Assembly: GCA_051294375.1 (NCBI GenBank)
Contig: CM119271.1
Span: 16,216,435 to 16,280,434, forward strand
Source: Paraspadella gotoi
Taxonomy: Eukaryota > Chaetognatha
Direction of reading: 5' to 3'
DNA: 64,000 nucleotides
Part shown: in pieces, positions 50,318 through 61,750 of the stretch
How the letters are laid out: every line of letters starts with the position of its first letter
Position numbering within the stretch: position 1 is the first letter of the stretch
The notes under the pieces: model-generated
The model's database searches: none
The model's input: only the letters and a program-made list of their open reading frames with translations
What the model was told of the DNA's origin: nothing
Program-made: the position numbers and the translations under genes

Positions 50318-51955
50318 ATGACTCTGATCCCCAATTCCTCCGCCTTGAGTCCCGAGGCCTCATTTCCCGGCGCCACAGATCTCATCGTGGTGAACCTCGA
50401 TGATCAGATTCACGTCTGGAGTGGAGAGGGAGAAGACCGTCGCCCCCTTTACCCCAAATTAGTGTGGCGACTCCATCCTCACTCAAACACTTGGTCCAAA
50501 GATGAGACCAAGGGCGACGTTCCGCCCGGGCTGGAGGGCGCGGCGGGACTCGTCGTCCTCGGTTTATTGTATTTCTTTGGTGGATTGGGTGGAGGGAGAC
50601 GAAGAAATGAGATCTACTCTTATCAAGGGTAAGGATTTATTACGATCAAGATTTATTTAATTTTAGGATTTAAACCAAAAATATTAAGTAAGATTTAACA
50701 TAATTTTTTTATTATTTTAATTAAGTAATTCCTTTATACCAAATATTTAAAAAAAAATAAAGACTAAAAAGTATTATCAGCTAATTTATTAAAATACTTT
50801 CCGCAATAAATAAATTTGCTTTTAAGGTTTAAAATTAATTCTAATATTAAATAGTTTGTCCCGACGTTTGAAGCGACTCTTGTGCAAAGGGCTGACGCCA
50901 AGTGGAAGGGCGTGGATGTGCTCATGGACAGACGGGAGAGACTGTTACTTCTTTGGCGGTTGGAGCGACGAACCGTCGGCGTTGAATCTCAAAGGCGGCG
51001 AAAGAGACTCCGACAACAACACTAACCAACTCGTCCGCTTCTCTCCATCGACGAAGCGATGGGCGGACATCGACACGAAGGGACCAAGACCAAAGCCGAG
51101 AAGGAGTGCGGGATGCACGGCGATTAAGGCGAAGGCTTACTTCTTGGGCGGATGGGATGGCAGGTGGATTTAATGGATTTGAGGTTAATTTTAGTTTTAA
51201 AAAAGTTTTAGGTTATATCTTAGAAAAATAATGTTTGTACATAATTATTTTTAAAAACTTATTTGCGATTATCATATCATATCTAATATCATAGCTAATA
51301 TTTATTTAAATTAGGTTATATTAAGTTGAAATAGTTTAATAGTTTTGACAGAATATTTTTAAGTTTTAAGCTAATTCAATTCTTTAAAGTTATTGGCTCG
51401 ACGACCTTTGGTGCTTCGACATGAAGTCTTCTTCTTGGACGGAAATCATTGTCATCTCAGCGGCGAAGCCTTTGCCTCGCTCCAGCATGAGTCTGACCGC
51501 CGTCAGTCAGCGTCAACTTTTTCTCGTCGGCGGCTTTAGAGGTATTGACTTAGTTCAAAATATATTATGGAAAATACCATGCTTTGAGTACATAAATATT
51601 TTTTAATATTTATTTATTTTTATGGTTTCTCGCCACATATATTTAAATTTTAATCTTATTAAAAATTTGTCAATAATATAATGGCTTAATTTAAGTTTAG
51701 TATTTTATTTGTCTGAAAGTATTAAAATATTGGAAGTTATTATGTGCATTCTCTTGATTAGTAATGGGTGACACTTGGCTCTTCGACCTGGAGACGAAAG
51801 AGTGGAGCCAAATGGATGAACTTCCAGCGCAGGAAGACGAAACCGGGATCTGGGCTCATGGAGCGACGCTCGTGGGTGGAAGCGTCTTCGTTGTTGGTGG
51901 AAAGCGAGGAGGGAGACGCTCTTCTCACGTCATAAAGATTCGAGTCTCGGACTAA
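50318..51955 (+). CDS. Kelch-repeat beta-propeller protein (KLHDC1/2/3-like)
   Basis: Four exons: 50318-50628 (splice acceptor at 50279), 50855-51163, 51390-51541 and 51762-51955, phase-consistent, about 320 residues. Kelch signatures with the GG pair recur: LYFFGGLGGG, CYFFGGWSDE, AYFLGGWDG, LFLVGGFRG and VFVVGGKRGG, with the following W at the expected spacing (NTWSKD, KRWADI, SSWTEI, KEWSQM). KGDVPPG and KGPRPKPRRSAG resemble the inter-repeat loops of KLHDC2-type proteins, which can be substrate receptors of cullin-2 ligases. The protein ends soon after the last blade with no visible elongin-binding box, so ligase function is unsupported. An upstream exon cannot be excluded; the ATG at 50318 precedes the first recognisable blade. 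Confidence 0.82.
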
Positions 51956-52904
51956 ACTCGATCCACAAAAAGGCAAGACGAATTAAATATTTGGTAATTC
52001 ATTATAGTATTAAAATGAATTAGTTTAAACGAAAAAAGACAGCATTTGAATTAAAATTAGTAGTATTATTAACGACGTTTAATAATGATAAAATGAATGA
52101 CTTTTGATAAATGTAATTGTAAATTTTTAGGAATGTTTCATGTCAAATTAGAATTAGATAATGCAAATTCGTACGGTGAATACAACATTTTTATAGCTAG
52201 TTCTGTGCCGCGATTATTATTATATTAAATAAATCGGATTAGAATTTTAATAAAAGTTTTTCTTTTATCAATTCAACAAAATCAAGAAACTCGATAAGAA
52301 ACAATGTATTTATTAAATTAATTTATTTGAACTTGTTAACTTAAATTTTCAACTAAGGAAAATGAACAAACAATTGATCTTTATTAGCGACTCTGATTTC
52401 GGTGTTATTCATGAAATGTTTATCAATGCAGATGCGAGAATGAAGCCGTTCCTTAGTTAAGAGGAAAGGTCATTCAGCATAACAATATGTAATCATTGAT
52501 AAGCTATATAACGAGAAATACATATAATCATCAGTAATCACAAAAAAAAAAGTTTTTATTTATATGTAAACATTTCTGTTTTAATCATTTTTTTAAATGG
52601 GTAAATAACAAAATTGTTAAGTAAATGGGTAAGCTCATTTTTTAAAGATTTGTTTTTTCAATCTGGTTCTTAAAAATTCTAGTAAGAAGTTTAAAACACG
52701 CGTATGGAGGTTAGTTTAGAGGGAGAATTAAACAATTAATCTCGTTACTCTGTTGGTTTTCCAGTCATGAACAAATCTTCAGTTAAAACGATGGTAAAGA
52801 AATTCGAGCTACAATGAATCTACACTGAATTTGAAGAGTTGCAGCCTAAACGACTGCAATAATATTGAATTAAAAATTTGATTAGCAATCTTAAAAACAT
52901 TTGT

Positions 52905-53032
52905 AAAAAATGTAATAGAGAGACATTTGATAAACGTGTTCCAGTTAGAAAGATTCAGGGTTAAAGTTTAAAAAACGTTTCATTTTCAAGGATACAAGTT
53001 GAAATTTAAAAATGTCTCTCTATTACATTTTT
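52905..53032. repeat. Inverted repeat, arms about 23 bp
   Basis: The arm AAAATGTAATAGAGAGACAT (within 52905-52928) is the reverse complement of the segment within 53010-53032, with about 80 bp between. It could form a hairpin in DNA or RNA. No repeated flank is seen. Confidence 0.75.
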
Positions 53033-54287
53033 CGAATTCACTAATAAAAAATTCATAAAAAAATATCAGATGGATTGGCCTTTTCGTTTGACCTGCAACT
53101 CTTCAGATAGGTTCTTTTATTTTATATTATAATTAAACCGATATAAAATGGGGGTAGAATGCATCAAATTAGGACTAAGCTCTGACGAACAAAGCCCGAG
53201 GTTTTTTTAATATAATTCTCTTATACGGCCAAGGTAGAATGATGGCAATATTGTTAATATTAAGTTTCAAAAAAATCCGACTATAAATATAGAAAATATT
53301 AACCAAAATCTTCGGAAAATTCACCCTTCTTGGAAGATTTTCGCCATAGAAGATTTTTCCCGAATCTGACTCCTGGTTGAAAACTCTTAGAATTCGCATC
53401 GTTAGCTCCTCTTTTACTTTTACTTTAAATAAAAATTTCACCAAATTGACTAATTCACTTTACCATGATCGTATCATATCAAATAACCTAATAAAATGTA
53501 AAGAAAAAATTTTGAGAGCCTTCAGACACTTTGCCAAAGGATTCCAAAATTGGAACCTCATTTGTTGAACAGGAACATACTCAGTTCACGTTTATATCGT
53601 TTTCAAGGAAAAAAATCCCTTTCATTTTCTATATAAAATCAAGATGGAAAATTTTTCCGTCCAGAAGCAGTCTATTGTTCTGGATTGTTTGATATCAAGA
53701 TGTTGATGATTTGACAGAGAGAAAAAATGCGAGCCTTCAGATGCAACAGATCGGAATCAAGTGTTTTTACATCGATATTTTACCAGAATTTTTACCAGAG
53801 CGTTTATATTGTTGGTTAGTCAGATTTGAACGAAAATCTCCATTGAAAAAGTCTTCCTCGATCTCTAAGAACGACGTAGACTCCTAATCAAATGTTTAAA
53901 GTGAAAACATTTCGGAATCGCCAGGAGCTCAGCTTTCTGAATTTGTACTCCATTTTGACCTATTTTGAAGTTGAATTGAATGACCCTTTTTTCAACTTGC
54001 AATAATCGATTTGTTATAACTAAAACGATGTTTACTTCAGCCTTTTTGTAACAGTTCTGTACTCTGTATAATAAAAATTATCATTAAACTATAATCGTAA
54101 TAACTTATTAGTTTAAATCTCAATTCTAATTATGATATGATTGTGGAATAAATAACTATTTTTTAACTCGAATCTCGTTTTGTTTACTTATTCCTTGTTA
54201 TTTAAATCATCGCGTTTTATTCTTAGGTTAGGATATGTGCGGCCACTTCAAGCAGTCAAATCAAAATAGGAAAAAACTATCTATTCC

Positions 54288-54360
54288 AGGAATCGAACCC
54301 GGGCCTGAAGAACGGAGAAGCCAAGCTCTAATGAACTCGGCCACTCAAACGACCATAGAA
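54288..54360 (-). repeat. tRNA-like sequence or SINE relic
   Basis: On the minus strand GAGTGGCCGAGTTCATTAGAG (A-box-like) is followed by GGGTTCGATTCCTGG (B-box-like) with spacing near that of a tRNA. The arms do not fold cleanly by eye. Confidence 0.5.
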
Positions 54361-54739
54361 TCAAGGAACAAAAAGTCAATTTTAAAGTCTTAATCTAAAT
54401 CAAAGACTTTTGTTTTTTTTAATCAAATTTCATTCGTCCTCCTGAAGATGTCTCTATCAATTTGATTTTGTTTATTGACACTTAACTTTATTAATGGATC
54501 TTTTGAAATGAATCAGACTGAATTTTACCTTTTGAATTGAATAAACTGATTATCAAATTACTCAACATGTTTTTAATAAACTTCTCCTAATGTAAATAAT
54601 ACATTGATAAGTAGAGAAAAACTTTGTCTCACAAAAAGTNNNNNNNNNNNNNNNNNNNNNNNNNNNNNNNNNNNNNNNNNNNNNNNNNNNNNNNNNNNNN
54701 NNNNNNNNNNNNNNNNNNNNNNNNNNNNNNNNNNNNNNN

Positions 54740-56154
54740 GTCGAGTGAGAAAGATGAATGCGCTTTGTGAATAGAAAGACTGACTTTCTCTAATGAATCT
54801 CATTGCGCCAGTTTGATCTTTGCTTTCATCAANNNNNNNNNNNNNNNNNNNNNNNNNNNNNNNNNNNNNNNNNNNNNNNNNNNNNNNNNNNNNNNNNNNN
54901 NNNNNNNNNNNNNNNNNNNNNNNNNNNNNNNNNNNNNNNNNNNNNNNNNNNNNNNNNNNNNNNNNNNNNNNNNNNNNNNNNNNNNNNNNNNNNNNNNNNN
55001 NNNNNNNNNNNNNNNNNNNNNNNNNNNNNNNNNNNNNNNNNNNNNNNNNNNNNNNNNNNNNNNNNNNNNNNNNNNNNNNNNNNNNNNNNNNNNNNNNNNN
55101 NNNNNNNNNNNNNNNNNNNNNNNNNNNNNNNNNNNNNNAGATTTCTTCCAGAACAATCAACTCGTTTCGAAACTGAGAATTGAGGCCGGAGTATTGATGG
55201 AGCATATTTTCAAATAATGTTTTCTTACAATCAACATCTTTCATATCGATTCTGATTANNNNNNNNNNNNNNNNNNNNNNNNNNNNNNNNNNNNNNNNNN
55301 NNNNNNNNNNNNNNNNNNNNNNNNNNNNNNNNNNNNNNNNNNNNNNNNNNNNNNNNNNNNNNNNNNNNNNNNNNNNNNNNNNNNNNNNNNNNNNNNNNNN
55401 NNNNNNNNNNNNNNNNNNNNNNNNNNNNNNNNNNNNNNNNNNNNNNNNNNNNNNNNNNNNNNNNNNNNNNNNNNNNNNNNNNNNNNNNNNNNNNNNNNNN
55501 NNNNNNNNNNNNNNNNNNNNNNNNNNNNNNNNNNNNNNNNNNNNNNNNNNNNNNNNNNNNNNNNNNNNNNNNNNNNNNNNNNNNNNNNNNNNNNNNNNNN
55601 NNNNNNCCCCTATAACGCAAGATTTAATTATGTCGAGCATACTATCATAGTCTAAAGGTGTGTACAGTTCCTCTTTTACATTCAGTTCACTTTCATCTGG
55701 TGATTCATAATCAATATCTCGTTCATCTTCATCATCAGAATCTTCATCTTTTAAATCAGAATTGAGAGATTTTGGTAANNNNNNNNNNNNNNNNNNNNNN
55801 NNNNNNNNNNNNNNNNNNNNNNNNNNNNNNNNNNNNNNNNNNNNNNNNNNNNNNNNNNNNNNNNNNNNNNNNNNNNNNNNNNNNNNNNNNNNNNNNNNNN
55901 NNNNNNNNNNNNNNNNNNNNNNNNNNNNNNNNNNNNNNNNNNNNNNNNNNNNNNNNNNNNNNNNNNNNNNNNNNNNNNNNNNNNNNNNNNNNNNNNNNNN
56001 NNNNNNNNNNNNNNNNNNNNNNNNNNNNNNNNNNNNNNNNNNNNNNNNNNNNNNNNNNNNNNNNNNNNNAGCTGAACTTTGATGCTTTGAACGATGGATA
56101 AATTGAAACATCTCTTAGTTTAAGTTGCTTCCCACTTCCAGGGACAGTGAATGT
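54740..56154 (-). CDS. HEPN-NACHT gene, copy 2, fragments between gaps
   Basis: Four islands on the minus strand match copy 1: 56154-56070, 55778-55607 (LPKSLNSDL, an acidic linker, then YTPLDYDSMLDIIKSCVIG), 55258-55139 (IRIDMKDVDCKKTLFENM, then FRNELIVLEEI) and 54831-54740 (DESKDQTGAMRFIRESQ, FIFLTR). These islands read without frameshifts. In the linker it has ERDIDYESP and NVKEE where copy 1 has EQDIDYEST and NVEDE. Copy 3 shares the copy 2 residues, so copies 2 and 3 probably represent one locus. Walker A falls in a gap. Confidence 0.7.
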
Positions 56155-56248
56155 NNNNNNNNNNNNNNNNNNNNNNNNNAGATTAGTTAATATCAAGATC
56201 TTATAAATAATCGAACTTTTCGCGGGATCGAACCCTGGACCTCCTCAC

Positions 56249-57919
56249 CATCGACGAGTTTGTTGCAAGATTCCGTCCTTTGTTCTTGACGACGAATGTT
56301 GCGTATGAGGACGAGGAGGCAACGCCGCGGCAGATAATCTCACCGGGAGAGGGCGGGACTCTTTCATCTTTCTGACAAATCAAAAGGGGATGTGAAATAA
56401 GGCGGGAACGAGTTGAAAAATTAACATTTGGGGATAACAAAAAAATATATATTTTTTGTATAGCGCCTCGTAAAAAAATTATATATCACGATAAATTCAT
56501 GAAAAAATGTTTATTTTAAATTGGAATTTTTTAATAATGGATTCTAAATCTGAAAAAACTTTGAAACATACAAAAATTACAATCTTTATTACTTAAAATT
56601 AGCAAAACTATGTAAAACTAAAGAAAACATTTATAAAAATGGGACATTTTAAAAATATGTTGCAACGGCCTGATGCTTTAAATGTATTCACTCACTGACA
56701 ATGTCTTAGTGCGTATGACGAAGAGTGATTCAAAGGAGGGAAAGAAGGAAGAGAAGGGAGAAAGAACAAGAAACAAGAACAAGAACAAGCCCAACAATAT
56801 AAACAACGAACCGAAGAGAAAAGGGATGAACTTGTAAAATATTTGATCAGAGGAAATACAATGGCAGCGCCGATCCAGTTGAGGAAGATTTCCGCGTGGA
56901 GGCGCCCAGTTGTTCGAGGTCGCATGTGCGATTCGCACTGGATAACAAAAGAGAATCGGGAAAACCAAATTAAAATAAATACAATTATAAAACGCTCAGA
57001 TTATCAGATTGTCCGCGTTGACTTACTGAAGTAAGCATTCGTGAGATCAGTGCCCCTCCGGCGGAGGAAAAGCTGAAACCAGCCAGTGAGCCAATTCTGT
57101 AATGAGAATAAAAATTAAGTTTACTGTAATAAACGAAAACGAGGCGGATTTGGCGCTAAATAGGGTGAATATTACTATCCGCTTACTTCTTTAACCCCTC
57201 TCTAGCACCCATGGAACGGGTTCTGGGTTGGAACCAAGCTGAGGGGATTTCCAGGGCCAAGGTAGATACGGGCGTCCTCAACGTTTCCCGAAGGATAGGG
57301 ACCATTGGGGATGGATCCCGGTAATTTAAGGTCATGATCGATGGTATAGTCATGAGCCACAACTTGGAAGATGTCCTGCTTAGTGGCGGGGTGAACTTAT
57401 TGCAATACAATGATAGAGACAACTACAATGAGATCAGGGCAAGAAATAGTATAAAAACCCAAAACAACTCAAAGCTCAGACTCAACATCATCCTAAAACA
57501 TCAACATCAACCTAAAACTTTTAGGACCTAAGTTAGGTCCGAAGGTCCTAAGGTCCTAAGGTCCTTAGGTCCTAAGCATCATATTTATCAATACGTCAAC
57601 ATCAACGTCACAAAATATCAATATCAACATCTCATCACCATCTCCATCACAACATCAACATCAACATCAAACATCACAAATATCAATATCAACATCTCCA
57701 TCACCATCTCCATCACAACATCAACTCTACCGTGAGGGTCTGGTCGAGGTTCTGACGACGCCACTGGACGACCTCGATGGAGTGTCCCTCAACAAGGTCG
57801 TCAACTCGGATCTGAAGCGGGAAAGACTTGGAGGGACGAGGAGGCGGACGACCTCGTGGAACCCCGCCGCCACCCGTGCGTCTGGGGGAGAGAGAGAGAG
57901 AGAGAGAGGGAAGAGAGAC

Positions 57920-57962
<43 letters not shown>

Positions 57963-58828
57963 AAGTAGGAATAGTAAGGAATGATTTGTCTAGTAGAGCA
58001 TGTGAAAAATGATAAAAATTATTTTAAATTTTCTTTTTAGAAAATTAAAGATTTAGCATATAAAACATGAGCATAAAACTAATAAAAATATTTTGGTAAA
58101 TTTATTTTTTAATTTTATACATTAGTGGGCACCAGTGAGCTATATTTATATATAGTAATAAGTATATAATAGGCATAAAATTTCAAAATACAAATTTATT
58201 AAATTTTAAGATCAATTTGGATTCCTTGCAAAAAGTTATTATAAGAAAGTACAATTCTTTTTTAAAATTTTTCTTTCATTAAGTTAGTCCAAAAATGTAA
58301 AAAACTATATTTAAAACGCCGATTAAAATTTCTAGCTTAAAAATATAGTTTTTTTGTAATTTTAACCTACTTATGACATAATTTTGAAAAAGATTTATAC
58401 TTTCTTTTTATAACTTTTAACGAGGAATCTGAATCTGTTCTCAGATAAAAAAAAAAAAACATTTTGAAATTTTCTATATTTATAAAAAAAAAGAAGAATT
58501 TTTATATTATAAAAAAGAGAATAATTACAGATTAGTATTCACTATATGATAGTTTTCAAGATATAACTGCTAAATTTTGATTCCAATCTTTCACTTCACC
58601 CTATTGTCTAGTGATTACAGAGTGATTTAAAAATAACTAGTTGACTGATTGGCCGCGATTTGGCCAATGATGGATCGCTGTTGTTCTAGCGATTGATCAC
58701 CTGACTAAGGATGCGGGTCTCGACAGAGAGACGCGAACGACGCCGCCAATCCTCGACTATTGGCGCCGGTTTGGCGTCGACGTAAGAAAGCCGCCATCGC
58801 GGGGAAGTTGAGGCGGCGCCACGCGACA
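56249..58828 (-). CDS. Unidentified multi-exon minus-strand gene (partial model)
   Basis: Candidate exons on the minus strand, each bounded by plausible splice sites and open in one frame: 58828-58701 (RWRLSYVDAKPAPIVEDW), 57881-57731 (SFPLQIRVDDLVEGHS, IEVVQWRRQNLDQTLT), 57096-57027 (IGSLAGFSFSSAGGALISRM), an exon starting about 56943 and running to about 56810 (RPRTTGRLHAEIFLNWIG, IVFPLIKYF) and 56371-56249 (ERVPPSPGEIICRGVA, YATFVVKNKG). The 57096 and 56943 exons join in phase 0. Not all other phases connect, so exons are missing or some are wrong. The hydrophobic stretches suggest a membrane protein. The family was not recognised. Confidence 0.35.
57178..57422 (-). repeat. Interspersed repeat family R, copy
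   Basis: The reverse complement aligns with 27920-28100 in IFT88 intron 1 (TTGCAATAAGTTCACCCCGC, GTGGCTCATGA, TTGGTTCCAA). It lies within an intron or flank of the unidentified minus-strand gene. Confidence 0.6.
57535..57725. repeat. Short tandem repeats: AAGGTCCT then ATCAAC
   Basis: Four to five CTAAGGTC units at 57535-57576 are followed by ATCAACATCAAC and CATCTCCATCAC repeats up to 57725. Confidence 0.8.
57890..57960. repeat. (GA)n microsatellite
   Basis: GA units with a short interruption. On the minus strand it is a (CT)n tract leading to the acceptor CCCCCAG at 57882. Confidence 0.9.
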
Positions 58829-59299
58829 CTGGAGTAAAAGCTCCTCTCGCTCCACCACGCCATCATCTCGACGCCCTGGTGGGCGGGAAGAGGGGAGGAA
58901 GTGGGGTGGAGTGGGTGGGGAGGGGATAAAGGGGAAAAGGGGAAGAAGGGCGTGGAGGAAATGGCGAGGGGAGAGAAGGAAATATATTTTATTTTCACTC
59001 TTTTCCTAACCTTTGAGATTATTACGTATAAGTTTATAAGTTTATACTTATAGTATAAACGATATCGTTATAAACTTATTGTTTACTTAACATCGCGGTT
59101 TATCTTTATGTTGTCTGTAAACAATATTGCGTCAAAACATTTGAGAAATAAATCTACCAACATGTAATGAGATTGAAGAACTTAAACTCATTTGAAATAA
59201 ACTCTGCTGGATAAGTTTTCTGTTAATGTATGTTTGTTATAATCTCAGTCTCTTTTCACCTCCGCCACTAATCTTTTTTCTTTCTCTTCAGTTCATTAA

Positions 59300-61750
59300 A
59301 CAAAAACTTCATCAAATATTAGCAATGATTTGAAGATATTTCTGGTGATATGACTGGCAAACATTATCAGTTCGCAAATGATTTGCTTAATCCTCAGTCA
59401 TTCATTTCTCTGCCAAGTCCTGTGACATGTTCCACCACATTCTTCAGCACCCACTCAACTGTTTCTTCATCTTTTCCCTGTGTACGTAAATAGCGATGGT
59501 GCAACAGAATGTATTGAGATGACAGAGTCAGTTAGCTTTTAGTTTTCGTTGGTTCTTCTAATGTGTTTTTGAGTTTTGCGTTAGATAATAACCTAAATCA
59601 ACTTCTTAGGTTACGTGATATGAACTTAAACACTGATGTTATTCCCATCACTGTTCATCAAGAATTTGCTCAAAAATTGCTGAGTCTCAAGAGAGACTCA
59701 AATGTTATTGTCAGAGAGTGATGCAGAGAGAGAGCAGACCTGAGGGTTTTCTCTTTAAGTCCTCAAATCCATGGAGTGAATATTGCATTGGCAGATACAA
59801 TACTGCTCTACCAGAGCATGACAGCAGTGTGTCATTTCTGTGAATTATATCCTTCACAGTGTTTGCTTCATCTATCTCCTTCTTTTGTTTTTCCTGTACT
59901 TCTTCCTCTGAGATGTCAGTGATTTGAGTTGACTTTTCACATATTTCAGTTTCTCCTGCCTCAGGGCCAATGGCAACAATTGCAAACAGAATGTCAGTAT
60001 AGTTTGGATTTTCTGGTTAAAAGTCCCCTATCGACTAATGGCACAATAGCTTACAGTGTATAAGGTATTTTATCCAGGAAGTAAGAAATTCTGACTTGCT
60101 TTACATTTTCATTAATAATTTGTGTTCTCTTTCCATTTGAATCTTTTAGTGAAAGGAAAATTGTTAACTAATTCCTCTACTTTTTTCCTTGATTTAAGTC
60201 ATTGATTGCAAACTCAATTACTTCTTCATCTCCTAAATTCAGAATCTCTTTGCCTCAGGTCGAGTGAGAAAGCATGAATGCGCTTTGTGAATAGAAAGGA
60301 CTGACTTTCTCTTAATGAATCTCATTGCGCCAGTTGATCTTTTGCTTTTCATCAAGACTGTTCGATTCAACCAACAAGACTTTTATTTTGCTGTTGATTA
60401 AAGATTTCTCTCAGAACAATCAAACTCGTCGAACTGAGAATGAGGCCGGCAGTATTGATGGATGGACATATTTTTCAAATAATGTTTTCTTACAATCAAA
60501 CATCTTTCATATCGATTCTGATTACAGCATAGTACTCCTCAAGATATTTCCCATTTGCCATTCAAACATTAGTTTCTTTTGAAAGAGAGAGTTTTTTTCC
60601 TCGTCCTCCTCGCCCAGCGACGATCAAAACTCTCTCCTTTTTTTCCCCCCTATAACGCAAGATTTAATTATGTCGAGCATAACTATCATTAGTCTAAAGG
60701 TGTGTACATGTTCCTCTTTTACATTCAGTTCACTTTCAGTCTTGGTGATTCATAATCAATATCTCGTTCATCATTCATCGATCAGAAATCTTCATTTTTA
60801 AATCAGGAAGATTGGAGAGATTTTGCGTGTCAAAAGGACTTGTTGATTGATGCAGAAGGCAAATATCTTGAACAAATCTGAATCTGATTCAGTTGAAGAA
60901 CTCTGTTTTATCTTGGAAAAGGAATTGTCCTTTTCTTGTTGAAATCTTTTTTTTGCTGATTCTGTGAGCTGAACATTTTGATGCTTTGAACGATGGATAA
61001 ATTGAAACGTCTTCTTAGTTTAAAGTTGCTTTCCCACTTCCAGGGACAGGATGTAGCATTAGTTTTCAGAATTGAAAGTTTTCAATTCTTTCTAATTTGT
61101 TTGCAAGAGTGTTGTCTTCTTTAACTTAACTGTTTAAAGTCATTGTTTTTCAGCGACTGAATTTTCTTTTCCATTCTTCTGCATGTCTTTTCTTTTCTGA
61201 AACAAATCATCTGTGATCTTGAACAGTTCAGCAAAATAATTGTCAAAATGGAATTGATCAACTCCTGTGATTGTTGAATGAGAATGTTTATCTCTCAATT
61301 CCCTTAACTTTGTGTATGCTGCGTGTTTGTTTCCTATCAATTTGATTAAATGGTCAATAAACGTAATATCCATCGATGCTAATGATGGAATAGACCTTCC
61401 CTCACTGTCTTTCTCCATATGGACTTTCTCAAAAAATTTACATTTTTTTATTTTTTCCAGGTTTTTCGTTGCCCATTTGTTCCACAACTCTCCCTCATTC
61501 CATTTTTCATTTTCTGATTCAAGTTGAATTCTCACATAAACTTGAGCCATTTGGCTACAATACCTGAGTGATAACTGCATTCGCATGAGAAACGAATTGT
61601 GTTGGCTCAGTAAATGTTATCATCTCAGTTTCTGTATTGGCATGAATCAGAGTAAAGCGCCTATCTGGAAGGATTTGGATCATCACTGGTTGATAATCTT
61701 GGGACGTCCTCCGCTGGGGTCTCTCTTGAAGGGTCAGCGGCTTCAGCCAT
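59300..61750 (-). CDS. HEPN-NACHT gene, copy 3, continuous but frameshifted
   Basis: Minus-strand start ATG at 61750-61748 (MAEAA-like). The best intact stretch, about 61586-61140, covers the HEPN region: ELWNKWATKNLEKIKKCKFF, ASMDITFIDHLIKLIGNKHA and ELRDKHSHSTITGVDQFHFD, with the Rx4H motif. It supplies about 38 residues hidden in the N run of copy 1. Walker A and B counterparts lie near 60600 and 60345. Homology to copy 1 runs to about 59300, corresponding to copy 1 position about 49300, so the C-terminus is lost. Many one-base indels break the frame. Since indels also occur outside the coding part and its residues match copy 2, this is probably uncorrected sequence of the copy 2 locus rather than a third gene. 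Confidence 0.65.

Larger units (their letters stand above)
51956..54639. other. AT-rich intergenic DNA
   Basis: No exon or gene is seen. It contains a long inverted repeat (52905-53032) and a tRNA-like relic (54288-54360). Confidence 0.45.
38353..56179. other. Assembly gaps (ten N runs)
   Basis: N runs lie at 38353-38377, 44826-44850, 45416-46060, 47309-47539, 47807-47831, 54640-54739, 54833-55138, 55259-55606, 55779-56069 and 56155-56179. Four are exactly 25 N and one exactly 100 N; the rest look like size estimates. Frames running through the N runs are meaningless. Confidence 0.95.

Noticed and set aside
54573-54640. Continuation of HEPN-NACHT copy 2 to 54573
   Set aside because: The sequence after the 100-N gap does not match the NACHT C-terminal part of copy 1, so it was not included.
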